From: Sisyra terminalis
Taxonomy: Eukaryota > Arthropoda > Insecta > Neuroptera > Sisyridae
Assembly: GCA_958496175.1 (NCBI GenBank)
Contig: OY292279.1
Location: forward strand, 18,166,001 to 18,230,000
Direction of reading: 5' to 3'
DNA: 64,000 nt
The notes beneath the pieces were generated by a model. The model had not been told where the DNA came from, did no database searches, and saw only the letters and a list, made by a program, of their open reading frames with translations. Numbering within the stretch: the first letter of the stretch is position 1; the number at the start of each line of letters is the position of its first letter. Position numbers and translations under genes: made by a program. Shown piece by piece: positions 38,801 through 50,900 of the stretch.

Positions 38801-38937
38801 TCGTTGTCAATGTAATGGAAACGCCAATTGTTGTGGGAGTTGCTGGCATCGATTCCAAAAGTGACGACCAGAGTAGTACAAGTGTTTTCACTCGAGTTTC
38901 AGAATACTTGGGATGGATTCATAATACTATACAATAA
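35847..38937 (+). CDS. Serine protease homologue, catalytically dead
   Basis: A small secreted trypsin-fold protein without protease activity. Three exons, 35847-35895, 35954-36111 and 38449-38937, give 696 nt, 231 aa, with GT/AG introns. The N-terminus MEGKLYLLLIFELVIGG is a short signal peptide. CYGSLIYPTWVISAASC (39-55) aligns with the CGGSLI..WVLTAAHC region, with the catalytic His replaced by Ser54. NDIALIQI keeps the Asp (101). The GDSGGPL site reads ARRGLPL (180-186), with Arg182 at the Ser position. The chain ends FTRVSEYLGWIHNTIQ, normal for the fold. It begins 133 bp after the stop of transporter B. Polyadenylation signal AATAAA at 38966-38971. Serine protease homologues often act as cofactors in insect immunity; that role is only a possibility here. 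Confidence 0.88.
36437..36824. mobile_element. FB3 copy nested in the mariner-like element
   Basis: It starts TGTATACAATATAT and ends with the family tail (AACTGTTCAAAGTCAGCG, then CTTATTTTGATT). It contains one hammerhead-like motif at 36566-36612. The internal arrangement is rearranged compared with 23031-23569. Confidence 0.7.
36566..36612 (+). ncRNA. Hammerhead-ribozyme-like motif in FB3
   Basis: Plus strand: UGACCA, CUGAUGA, stem II GAUUGC/GUAAUC closed by a G-U pair, GAA, AUACGUAU, C, then UGGGCA. Core and cleavage triplet are intact. The stem II change keeps pairing (A-U or G-U for G-C), which is mild support for a selected fold. Confidence 0.55.
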
Positions 38938-41932
38938 AATTATTCGTACTTATATATTAAAAAATAATAAAAATATATTTCTGATCTTAAAATAACAAGA
39001 ATTTTAATTGAACAAAAACTAATTTATACTTGTCTATTAAGTACAGTATGGATAATGACGAACTGGCCCAATTTGTTCAGAAATTTTATTTCGTTTTAAA
39101 TCTTCTCTATACGTCATTCTCTAAAGTATTATTCATTCGTCCGAGGAAGAATAGCCAACAAAATTTCCAAGATTAAATTTCCCTTTTTTTATTTTGAGTC
39201 TACAAAATATTTAGAATTAAAAAAATTACTGGGAATACTTATACAATATATAGAATAAATTGTGGTCATATTTATGTAGTATAGTTCATAAAAGTAAATT
39301 AGAGACATAAATTTGAACAAAAGTTCAAACAAATGTAATACTGAAGTATTTGCCCCGATACGTATTTCGATTGCCCAGAAATCTTCCTCAGTGGTCATCA
39401 AGTATTATTGGATCGCTCCGTAACTGCTATGTGCTCAGTGACAAAGTAATCACGAATCGACCTGTAGGTGGGACTAATTTGTATTTGGCGCGTTACTCAG
39501 TTCTCGCTGTTTTTCTTTTATAAAGAAAATGCAACTTGATTGTGAAAATTTTGTTGCAAATGTATTGTTCAAATTATTGCCCATCATTAGCTACATCTTT
39601 CTGATAGAAGCTCGCTTACCGTTACAGTAAAAATGTTTATCTTTTGAGGATATCTTCTCGTAAACGGTAAGATGTATCAAAAAAAAAAAACAACAAAAAT
39701 TGTTTTCAAAATTTGTTTCATAAGAATTTTCATTCCTGAGATATCATGATTCGAAAAGTGGAAAGAGTTACATCCTATATAATATGCACACATTTCCACT
39801 CCACCTGTGTGGTAATGCACTTGGCGCATTTTTATCAACGTAGTTTCCCCGGTACGCATACATGTATTTACGTGGTATATTCGTGTATATTATATAAAAC
39901 TAGTAAATTCCCGTGAAATATTAACAGTCTAACATTAATACAGCTGACGAATAACTTTCCGTGAAACATCCACCGTTCAACACACAGTTCAAAACTAGCA
40001 AATGTTAAAAAATAGCAATTGAATGAAATCAAAATGACGGTTAAAATCATAACAACGGTCAGTTGGTTGAAATTTGAATTAATTATTGTTTTTCACTCAC
40101 ACATATGTGTTTACTTTATCTTTGTTCTCTGTCTATACCGACATTCATATTTTTGCCTATTATTATATTAATATAATTCATTAAACTCTTAGAATCGCAA
40201 TATCTTACAAATTATGATTCTTAATGAAAAGTGTATAAAGACAATTTTTATAGATTATTTTATGATCTTCAAATTTTGTCTAATGTATTTATTTTGGCAT
40301 TACCGTTTTCGAGAAAAATCCAAAAAATCGAAAATTTGACTTTGAATAACCTTTTTAGCAGACATGGGCTCGATGGGGACTTTTAGTATTTCAAGGATGT
40401 ACTCACGAAGTATAGATACAAAGAATCCGAACGTTATAGGTTTTTTCACAATGTTCACGTACACCAATAAGAGTAGAGAACATAGTTCTCCTTTCTGCCA
40501 CTAGCAACGCAAATATTAGAGGTACCGGAAAGTGTTGTCGTTTTTTCAATATACAATTAAAACACAAAATGTGGTTACAACTATTGATGTTAAATCAATG
40601 ATATAATATAATCGATAGTATCAACGGTTTGACATTTGGTTTTTAATGCCATATTAGTAATATTCAATTGATTGGCAAGGAAAATATCAAAAAAATACAT
40701 TTTGAGTTTCACTTAAGCTTTCAGTTTTTTTATCACTTAGTAAATGTGGTAACGAATTGAAACAAATAGAAATCCGATGAAATAACGTTGGACGATTATA
40801 GTGGGTACGGCAATAGCACCTCCCCCGTAATTAATTAGTTCTTTCCAAGGCTTTTCCTCTGCAGAGGAGTCTTCCATTACTGTGTTACAATGTGAATGGC
40901 TTTCATTAACGTATTAATGCACAGAATTTTATCTTTTAACAGTTTTATGACACTTGGGTATTTGGACGAGAGATCAATATTGATTAGGATTATTTGAAAG
41001 TTCTTTGACTTTCTGGCATACATTTGGCACCATTTCCCTCCTTAACTGTTTATTGGTTGATTTTTTTGTTGTATTTTGTTGGTACCGGTCGGAGAAATGA
41101 AAATTATCTAATTTGAACTTAAAAATCTCATTTAGCATTAATGAACATCTAATGCACTTTGATAAACATTGAATTTGTTTTTAGTAACAACTTTTCGTTG
41201 TTATCCTGTGAAACTCGAAGAGCATACAATATCGATTTTTTATTCTTTCGGGTTTTTGGTTCAACCATTTCAATATGGATTTCGGAATAAAAACTTTTAC
41301 TTCGTTAATAAATTACTCTAATTATAAAATGTCTTTAGTACCGCTTGGAAATAACTTATAAGCAGATAAATGTCAATTGAATGATTATTGGTTTAAAAAC
41401 GACATTCTTTTCCGGTACAATTATTATAACTTCTCTCGCATGTACATAAGTACACACATCATTTTTTTAAGTTAATTTTAATTTACTTTGACAAGTGAAT
41501 GAATTTTGTTTCCAAAAATCAATTATTTTTTTTTAATTATAAATACTAGCGACCATGTTTTGCTAGACATTTTGGTAAAAATAATTTCACCCATCTATAA
41601 ATTTATATATTTTGTATAATTATTCCAGTATTTATGAGTATATATAAGAAAAGATTTTGATGAAATTTTTTCCCTAATCCGATACAATTCTACAAATTTC
41701 GTAATTTTAATCATGCTTAAGTCAAGAGAAGTATTCTGAAAACATTCAACAAGTAACGGCAAATTTTATTATATATTTAGATATTAACAATGAAGAAGGA
41801 CAATTGAAAAATATTTTACAGTATTGAATTATTCTTACACTTATGTTAAATTAGATAAATTTAAGGTTGTATTGCTCATAAACTTAATCCTAAATTGTAG
41901 TTGTAATATATATCAGTGCCTTAGTAACAGTT
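38938..41932. other. Convergent intergenic region, protease homologue / polycystin gene
   Basis: It contains both 3' UTRs, an FB3 copy at about 39238-39440 and a TIR element at about 40518-41419. The TIR element has ends GTACCGGAAAGTGTTGTCG and inverse CGACATTCTTTTCCGGTAC. A block near 41400-41465 is inverse-similar to 37660-37700. The remainder is A+T-rich with spurious frames. Confidence 0.6.
39351..39397 (-). ncRNA. Hammerhead-ribozyme-like motif in FB3 (variant)
   Basis: Minus strand: UGACCA, CUGAGGA (fits CUGANGA), a stem II GAUUUC/GCAAUC with one mispair, GAA, AUACGUAU, C, GGGGCA. The core is intact but stem I is weaker than in the other copies. Confidence 0.45.
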
Positions 41933-44900
41933 TTACTGAGCTTTATATTTGGCTCTAAGTCGTAAATTGTATCGATATTTTTCCGCCATGATCTTACTGC
42001 AGAAAATTCTTTCAACGATATAATGCCAGTATCTAATTTTCAATAATTCTTCTCGTACAATTCTTCGTTTGACTAATGAGAAGTTCACCACAACAATTCC
42101 TACGAATATGCTTACAAAAAATATACGAAATATGAGATAAAACATCACATAAATGACATATGTGGCCAAGCCTTGATGGTTTAATTCATTCAAATCCAGT
42201 CGAGGTCTTAGTCCCAGGCTAACACTCGTGAACAGTAACAAAGCTCTATCAAAAGTAGACGCAAATTCATAGTACGGTCCCAACAAGTAGTAAAAAGCCG
42301 TCGTAAATCCCAGCACTGTAATCGCCAAGAGAATGGTCATCGCAGCAAAAGCACATAACGAATATTCTATTGTGTAATGATTTGCCCGGAATAATCGATT
42401 GATGGTTAAAAGACGCCATATTCGAAATATGACGATGAACAGAAGCAATCCGGAAAAGATTTCCACCAAGTATTGAGCGGCGATTGCTGGCACAAAATCG
42501 ATGTACGTATCGTAACGATGCATTTCGGCATTGGCCATTGCTCTTGCTACGAGTTCAACTCGTGTCGATATGTAGTTTGTTAAAATGAATCCCACAACAA
42601 TCACAACAATGTCATAGTAGTTCCAAAAAGTAGTAAAATATTCGGTCCACGAAGTGAAGGCGAAGAGAAACGCCTGGTAAACACATATTAAACTCACAGT
42701 AAGTATAAACAGTTTATACATAAAATCCTCAATACTATTAAACACGGCTCCACTTTGTGTAAACTTTAACGAATAGATCTAAAAGAAAAAAAGCGAAAGT
42801 TAATAGATTCTTGAACCATTTTTGAAAAGTTCCATCACTTTACAAAAGTAATGGGAATGAAACTGAAACTTTTACTCAGGTATCAATTAAATTATTATTC
42901 TTATTCAGTGTCTCACCAAACGAAGGATCAGTTTCCCTAGTGATTAAATACTTTATTTCTATAAACGACTCGATAAATCAGGATTATAAAAGAATCGGAA
43001 TAAAATATGTATAAACTTACATACTATACATAAGTTGTATGCCTAAAAAAATTTCTTTGGGTACAATATACCATTAGGATATAAAAGGTTCTAAATGGAT
43101 CCTCTTCTTTTTCCTCTAAATTAAATCGTAATAGCTAGTTCCAGTATTCCAATCTTGCAATGCAATGGGGGAATTTTGTTAAGGGTGGATCACCGTCAGA
43201 AAAAAAAATCGATTTTTTTTTTCCATAAATGTGTTCTTATAACATTGAAGAATAACGTGTTAAAAGGATTGGAATAGCTGACTAATGTATTTTCACTGAT
43301 AAAAATTGAATAAATTGATAATGACATAAAAAAATACCTTAAAAAAACTTTAAATGCGTTTTTCTCGAAATCAACTTTTTAAAACTGGGAGACAAAATTT
43401 CTCAGAAACTATCCGACGGATTGACTTTAAACTGAAGAGTGTTATAGTTCAAGACGTCTTCTTGGTACTGAACCTCTGAAATTGGCAAATCTCCCCCCCC
43501 CCCTAAAAGTGGAAGAGACGGAAAGGTCCAAAAAAAGGTCGTTTTTTTAAACTTTTTTTTCAAAGTCGCGCCTTTTTGTGAATTTTCAACTTTTTTCGGA
43601 TTTTCGAGATTCAATACCAAGAAGACGCATTACCAAAAACTACATTCTTTAGAAAATCATGATCCGACTTCCGGTTTCCGAGAAAACTTGTCTCCCGTTT
43701 GCCTCCTTATTTTTGAGGACCCTCAAAGCGCTGTAAAAGGGGGAGGGGGACATATCGGGGCAAATAAAAAAAAATAGTTCAAAACTTCAACTTTTACATG
43801 CTGAAGACCGATTTTTAATATCTCAAAAAAAAAAAATGGGAGCAGTTTTAAAAAAGTCATTTTTTTTACGTTCGTGGGTAAGGGTGATCCACCCTTAAGA
43901 TGTAGCGCCGCCGTTAGTGTGTTTGTTATGTTGGTTTATTATTAGAAACAAAAATGTAGGATCTGCTTAAAAATTTAAACTCGAATATATTTATCTAAAA
44001 AAGATTAAGTTCATAAGTGAGCATTAAGTTTTTTGGCTTTCACATATTGTAAACCTGAAAATCCGAAATACGCATTCACAAATAAATACATTAGTGAGCG
44101 AATATCGAGTAGCGAGAAATTCGGCGAACTAAAAGAAAATGGTTTAATTATATAGTTGAAATTCAGATATTTTAATAAGTGCATAGATGACACAATGGTT
44201 ATACTTGATTATGGAGGAACTGGGTTTTGTGCAATTGAACAAATTTTAATTTCGCGGTAGTTTTGTACATTGCAATAGTGAAATAGTTTCGAGAAAAGGG
44301 TTCAACCGAAAGTCGAGACAATGAAATGGGATTTCTACTAATATTCTAAATATCCAGGCGAGTGTTTTGATAACTTTTGACTGTTTTAAGTTATAATTAT
44401 GACTGACTTTATTGAACTTAACGATATTTTTTATTTATGTATAGATGGTGATTGATTTACGGATTAATTGGTTTACGGTAGGTATATCTACCGTAGGTAT
44501 ACGCAATAGACCATACTCTTTTTTGATATTTATAAATATTTTTTTGAAAATTAATTGATCATTATATACAACTATTTTATTCTAAATAACAGTTTATTAG
44601 CAAAATAGTGTTTTCAGGTGTGATTATGTTTTTCGTAAAAGAAATAAGAATAAAAATAATTTTCATATACCACTACAAATAGCAAATTTAAAAAGAAAAT
44701 ATAATCTACTTGTACGTTACGCAGACGAAGTCGCGGATATCAGCTAGTTCTTTTATAGAAAGAAAAAAACGAAAAAAAAATGCCGAACAAACGAATAAGG
44801 CAAAAAAAAATTTGAAAAATCAAAAGTCGAGGGGCTAACTTTAGGGAGGTGCTATCAGGGTAAATCATATGGCCCCAGTAACACCAATGTAGGTTTATTA

Positions 44901-47900
44901 TAGGTATTTTGCCACTTTTCCTTGTTGCCTTTGTGTACTATCAAAATATAATCAATAAGACCCAAAAAGAATTTAAAATTTTAGTAAAAGTTTCATTTCA
45001 AATAAGATATTGGTCAGTAAATTTTCAAATTTTCATCGACTTACGTTATATTCCGTTTGAATGTCACCCATTGCCGTTATTCGGAAAACCAACTGAATGG
45101 AATTAAGAATCTTTGCATTGACATTGTAAGTACTTAATTCAACAACAATAAGCCGTGTAGCTTCATCGATCCATTTTTTTTTTTTTAAATGGTTCAACCA
45201 TTTTCGGTTATCTAATGCGGATCGAGTGAGAAACGTATAGTACCCACCCGCTGGATTTACATAAAAACTACCTAGCATACAAAAAGCGCAAAAAGTTATG
45301 ATATACAAATTCCATTTTTAAGTTATTACTAATCAAATCATTTGACGTCTCCTTTGGTTTAATATATAAAAACGGCAACCGATCCTTCTTTTCTATTTTT
45401 TTACTGAGGTCTTCTTTCGCCCATTCGGGATTGAAATTCTTTTTTTCTTGTTTCTTACTATCCAAAATTCCATAGCATTCGGGCGCATGCAAAACAGTTG
45501 ATAGATCATCTGGAACTCGGCACGTATGTGGTTTCATTCGAATTTGACGCATTCTAAAATTGTAAAAAAATCAGAAACTAATACTCAAAACTGTTGTTAC
45601 AAATACTAAGTACCTTGGAACACTGATTAGCTTGAAATTTGTATCAACAAGCCAACCGTATGGTCTCCAATGTACGGAATGTAAAAGAGTTCGATTGAAA
45701 TAATCCCAGATACTAAAAGAAGTTAAGAATAATAATAATTTTAATAATCACGATGTGAATTGGGATTTTGAAAAAAAAATTTATTGATTTTGTTCATGTA
45801 TTTTAAAACTTTATTATTAATAATATTGATATTTAATGCAAAAAACTTAAAAAAAATAATTTTCAATTAATTATAAACGATTAAAAATTGATAAAATTTA
45901 AAAAAAAAATCACGTGACTATAAACGCGCCATGAGTGGTCACCATAGTTGTGACGTCATAATGTTATAGCTATTCAATAACAGTACAGCGTTTACAGCTA
46001 TTACACGTGACTAGACAATAATATTGAAAATTTATTGCTAAAAAACGAGTCGTTAGTTGATTCCAATTAGCTATGTGTGATAAAGGATTTATAAAGGCAA
46101 AGTCTGATAATGTAAGTGCACTGCTTGAAATCATTTATTTCGACGTTTGGCATCTTGGGGAACATTTAAAAACATTTTGTTAGGAGTTGTTTTTGTAGTA
46201 TTCGTTCTAATGGTACAAAACAAGAACGATAACTTTTAAGGTTCGGCATTTTCAATATAAATTTCAATATTTAACTATCACAACAGAATTAAGTCAATCA
46301 AAACACTGTACTTATTATTTCTGTATCAACTGCAATGAGTGACAACTAACATTAGGACGTCACACGCGCTCGGGTTTGTTCGGGAGCTGTCGGCGTGTCT
46401 TCGGTACTAGATTCAAAAATTAATTTTTATTTTGAAATAACTTTTAAATTATTACGAAAAAAAAAAAACAAAAAATAATTTTGCTATAAAACTTATATAT
46501 GATCTTTCCATTTATCACAAAAAAAAAAAAAATCACAAACCCAATTGGTGAAGCTTAATTCCTACTGAAAGTTTAAAAAACAAGGCTACAAAAATTTATA
46601 AGGTAGTGTTTGAATAGCGCAATATAGTTCCCAAAAGTGAGCCCCGCGACTTTTGATTTATCATTTTTTTTTCTGCTAATTCGTTTGTTCGTCAATTTTT
46701 TTGGTCGTTACCATTTTTAAATATGGTCTATTTTTCCGTGGAGTTAATGTATTTTTATAGACATTAATTCGTTCGTATAAGGTCTGCGTTTGTTCGTCTT
46801 TGAATTGTAGTATTTTCCATGAAATAGACAATAATATAAAGAAATCACTTGCATGAAAATAAACACACCGATATGTTCCATTGCTTTATAAATATGGAAT
46901 TTTATGATACCTATGGTAAATTGGAGGCGGTGATTTCAATTCACATAAATTAATTCCATAATAATTAATGTTTCATATATAAAGAAGTTTGTAATGTGAA
47001 AAATAAAAAAAATACATTCTTCAGAATGGCAAGTGCTTCAGAGGCCAAGTGTGTATGTTTCATTTATTTTTGGGAATTTAAAACATTGAAACCGATGTTG
47101 GAAACTTTTTTTTTAACTTTTTAATTTATTTGGTAGGAATTGAACCCCTAGGGTCCCTAGCCTACATTAGTCTGACTTTACAAAATTAGAAAATATTTAA
47201 TTCCTCTGACCATCGTCATGAGGGAACAATGGTAGCAAAAATCTTAACAACTATATACAAGAGAAAAAAAAATAAACAAGACATACAATCTAAAACCATA
47301 CAACGGCTTGATAAAAATTGATTAACATTCTTAAAATTACAAGAAAACATTTATGTGCCCTCTTTTTAATCTTTTGTGGGGGGGGTCATTTAGTGTTCCC
47401 AAGGCCAACTTGTTTGGGTGTTCTTTCACCCTTTTTACGTATCGAATTGTGAGAACTAATGAACTGAATGACGTCCTCAACGTTTAGGTCCCGCTGAATG
47501 ATGTCATTCCTGATATATCGACCAGCTCCAAGAAATGATCGAGGGATTTTACTTTGGCATCTTCGGATCATTTCAATGTTGCTGGGCTTTGCCACGTTCC
47601 AGAGTTGGACCCCATATGCCCATGTTGGTCTGAGCACTGCCTTGTACAGCATTACCTTGGATGACAGACTTAACGGAGACTTTTTGCCTGTCATCCAAGT
47701 GATCCTACGATGCAGTGCTGTAGTCTGAGCAACCTTCTTGTTAATGTGGGTTTTCCAGTTGAGGCGTCGATCCAGGTGAAAACCTAGATATCTCACGGAG
47801 ACATCATTTGTGATACAGTGCTCGTTTATTTTAATGGGTCCGCAAGAGTTCTTCCTCTGAGTAAACGTAACCAATTTAGTTTTAGTCTCGTTTAGCCTGA

Positions 47901-50900
47901 TTCTCCATCGTTTTGGCCATTCATTTATTTTATTCATGTGAGCTTGCAGCTCCCTTGTAGTAATGTGTGGGCTTGGACCTACATACAGGATCGCAGTGTC
48001 ATCCGCAAATGTTGCCGTCAATATATTTTGCTCCAATAAAATATCCGCCGTGTAAACTATATAAAGCGTTGGTCCAAGAACACTGCACTGTGGAACCCCC
48101 GCAGCTATTTTGTGTTGGGAACTAGATTCATTCTTCCATTGAACATAGAACTTTCTATCCGTTAGATAGCTCTCCAAAAGATTGAATAATTGGGTGGGCA
48201 AAATGTTTACTAATTTATACAACAGACCCTGATGCCAGACACGATCAAATGCCTGAGAAACATCTAAAAACAATCCTGCACAATATTTTTTTTTCTCTAG
48301 TGCATTACTAATATAGTTGGTGATGCGATGCACTTGCTCGATAGTACTGTGCTGCGCTCTAAATCCAAACTGGTGACTCGGTATTATGTTTTTCTCTGTT
48401 AAAATTGGATCAATCATGTCTAAAATGAGCCTTTCCAAGAGCTTGGAAAGAACAGGCAGCAGACTGATTGGCCGATAGGAATCAATGTTCGTAACATTCT
48501 TTCCGGGTTTTGGTATCATGATTACTTTTGCCTCTTTCCAAACTACTGGGTAGTGGCCTAGCCTCAGGATGGCGTTAAAAATAAAAAGGATTGCCCGTAG
48601 GCCTTCTATTGGCAGTTCCTTAATCATTTTTCTCGACAGTAAATCGTACCCTGGAGCCTTATTAATTTGTAAATCATTGACCTTTTTGAGCAGTGATGGC
48701 AGTTTGAATTTTAAGCACGAACACATACTTCTGTTTTTGGGCTTGGGAGATTGGAACAAAGGTCGAATCCATAGCATCGTTTGGTGTAAATATCTTCTCC
48801 AAATGTGTGGCAAAAGCTTCCGTCTTTTCATGATTTGTAATAAGCCAACCGCCCGATGGATCACGAATAGGTGAGTTGGCTAAAACAGGCTTTTTTGTGC
48901 TTTTAAGTAACTTCCACAATGAATAGTCCGTGCATTGAGTGTGATCAACGTTAGCTAAGAGCTGCTGAAATGCATTATTGGTGTGTTTTTGTTGGAAACT
49001 TTAAATCGTTAAATGTTTACTTATTTTCGTTTGTACGAGAAGAATTGACTTTTGTTCGTTCCTAGGTATTAATATTTCTTAAGTTAAAAAGTTGCGTTGG
49101 CTCAAATATACTTTAGCACACCCACAATCTGACAACGTTGCATTTTCGACTGTTTTTAATTAAATTCGCGATATTTTTGTTGATTCAATTCTATTATGGT
49201 ATAATTCTCTCTTTTGTGGCTAAATTTTCATTATAGACCGATTTAATCGTGAATTAAATTAAAAACAAAGTCAAAAATGCAACATTGCCAGATTGTGGGT
49301 GTGCTCAAGTATACATGAGCCGTTGCGTTATTACAAGCGAAAAGTGATTTAATGATCACAATTACTATGTTCCGTTGTTTGTCGATGGATGACGGGATGT
49401 GGAGTCAGCATTGTTAATGTAATGAAATAATTCCTGTGTTGTCATTTTTTCCGAATTTATGAAAATCAACGAGAAATTCACACTAATGATCATGACAAGA
49501 AGTAGTTTTTCTTTCTGTGGGTAATATGTGGTCAATAATATCTACCACTAGTTGACCCGGCGAACTTTGTTCCGCCCTATAGGCAACAAATGATCACATT
49601 TGTTTACTTTTTAAATAAGAATAATTGTAAATAAAAAAATCTATTAATTCAGTGATTTTTTATTTTCCATTTATTTTTTTGCATGGGTTGCACATTTCAG
49701 TGTAGCACCCTGTGATAAACGATATTTTTGGTTATCAGGCGCGAAAACAAATGACGCAGAGGGTCTCCCGACCCGTGAACATGCCACATATAATTGACCA
49801 TGGGAAAAACATGGATGTTCTAGATTAACACAATCATTGGTTCATAAAAATAAGATTTTCAAAAGTTTGATTGTTGAAAAACAAACAAAAATTAAAAACC
49901 GCCTCTATGGTATTTGATATAAGTACCTACTACCTAAACTTTCATACTAATTAAGTGAAATAACGTTATTTAAAATGCTGTAGTTAAAATTATATAACAA
50001 AAACAGAAACTTATTATTAATTATTTATTTATTTATTAATTACACTTAGTAAATTCAAAATTTCGATTGTTTATTAACTCTACATTTTCTCAAAGAAACT
50101 TAATCACCCCAATTCACTCTTTTAGGATAGGAATTTTTCAAAAAAAATCTTTTCACATGCCTACTTCTTATAAGGAATACACCGAATATTAAAATTCCAT
50201 CTGGCAGAAGAAATATATAATTACACGATTTTATGTATGCAAGGTTTTAAAAACGTATTTACTTTAAGCTTTATTAATATAATTATTTTTTTTACTACTA
50301 CTGTTACTTTTTTCGTTAATATTTCCTTATTGAGCAACCCTAAGGTTTTATTTTCAACAATTTTGTAAAAAAAAAGAAAAAAAAAAGGTTACTTAGGATT
50401 TGAACCTACGTCTCTTTTATTGTGAGCATTAGAATATCAGATACGTAAGCGAATGTGCTATGAACGCATAATTCTATTAAGTGTTTGTTAAGTATAAAAA
50501 CATTTACATTTTAAAAAGGCACGTCCCACAGGAACGACGGGAACGGGGTAAAAAGTATCCTATGCCCTTCCCCTAGTTCTTAGCTACCTCTCTACTAATT
50601 TTCAGTCAAATCGGTTCAGCCGTTCTTGAGTTATAAATAGTGTAACTAACACGACTTTCTTTTATATATATATAGATATAGAATTGCATAGAATTTTAAT
50701 TGTTATCTAAGTAGATAAATATATGATAAATCAAATACAAAAACTCAAATAGATGTTTTAAAATACGAGATAACATTAAAATTTGATACATTTTCGTATG
50801 AAACATTATTTATTGAAGTATTTGAATTATTTGCTTTCATTAACAATGCTAACCCCACATCTCGCCATCTACCGGCAAACCACGGAACATAGTAAATGTT

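Noticed and set aside
43402..43620. Minus-strand 72-codon frame
   Set aside because: It is contained in a non-autonomous TTAA-flanked MITE with low-complexity sequence.
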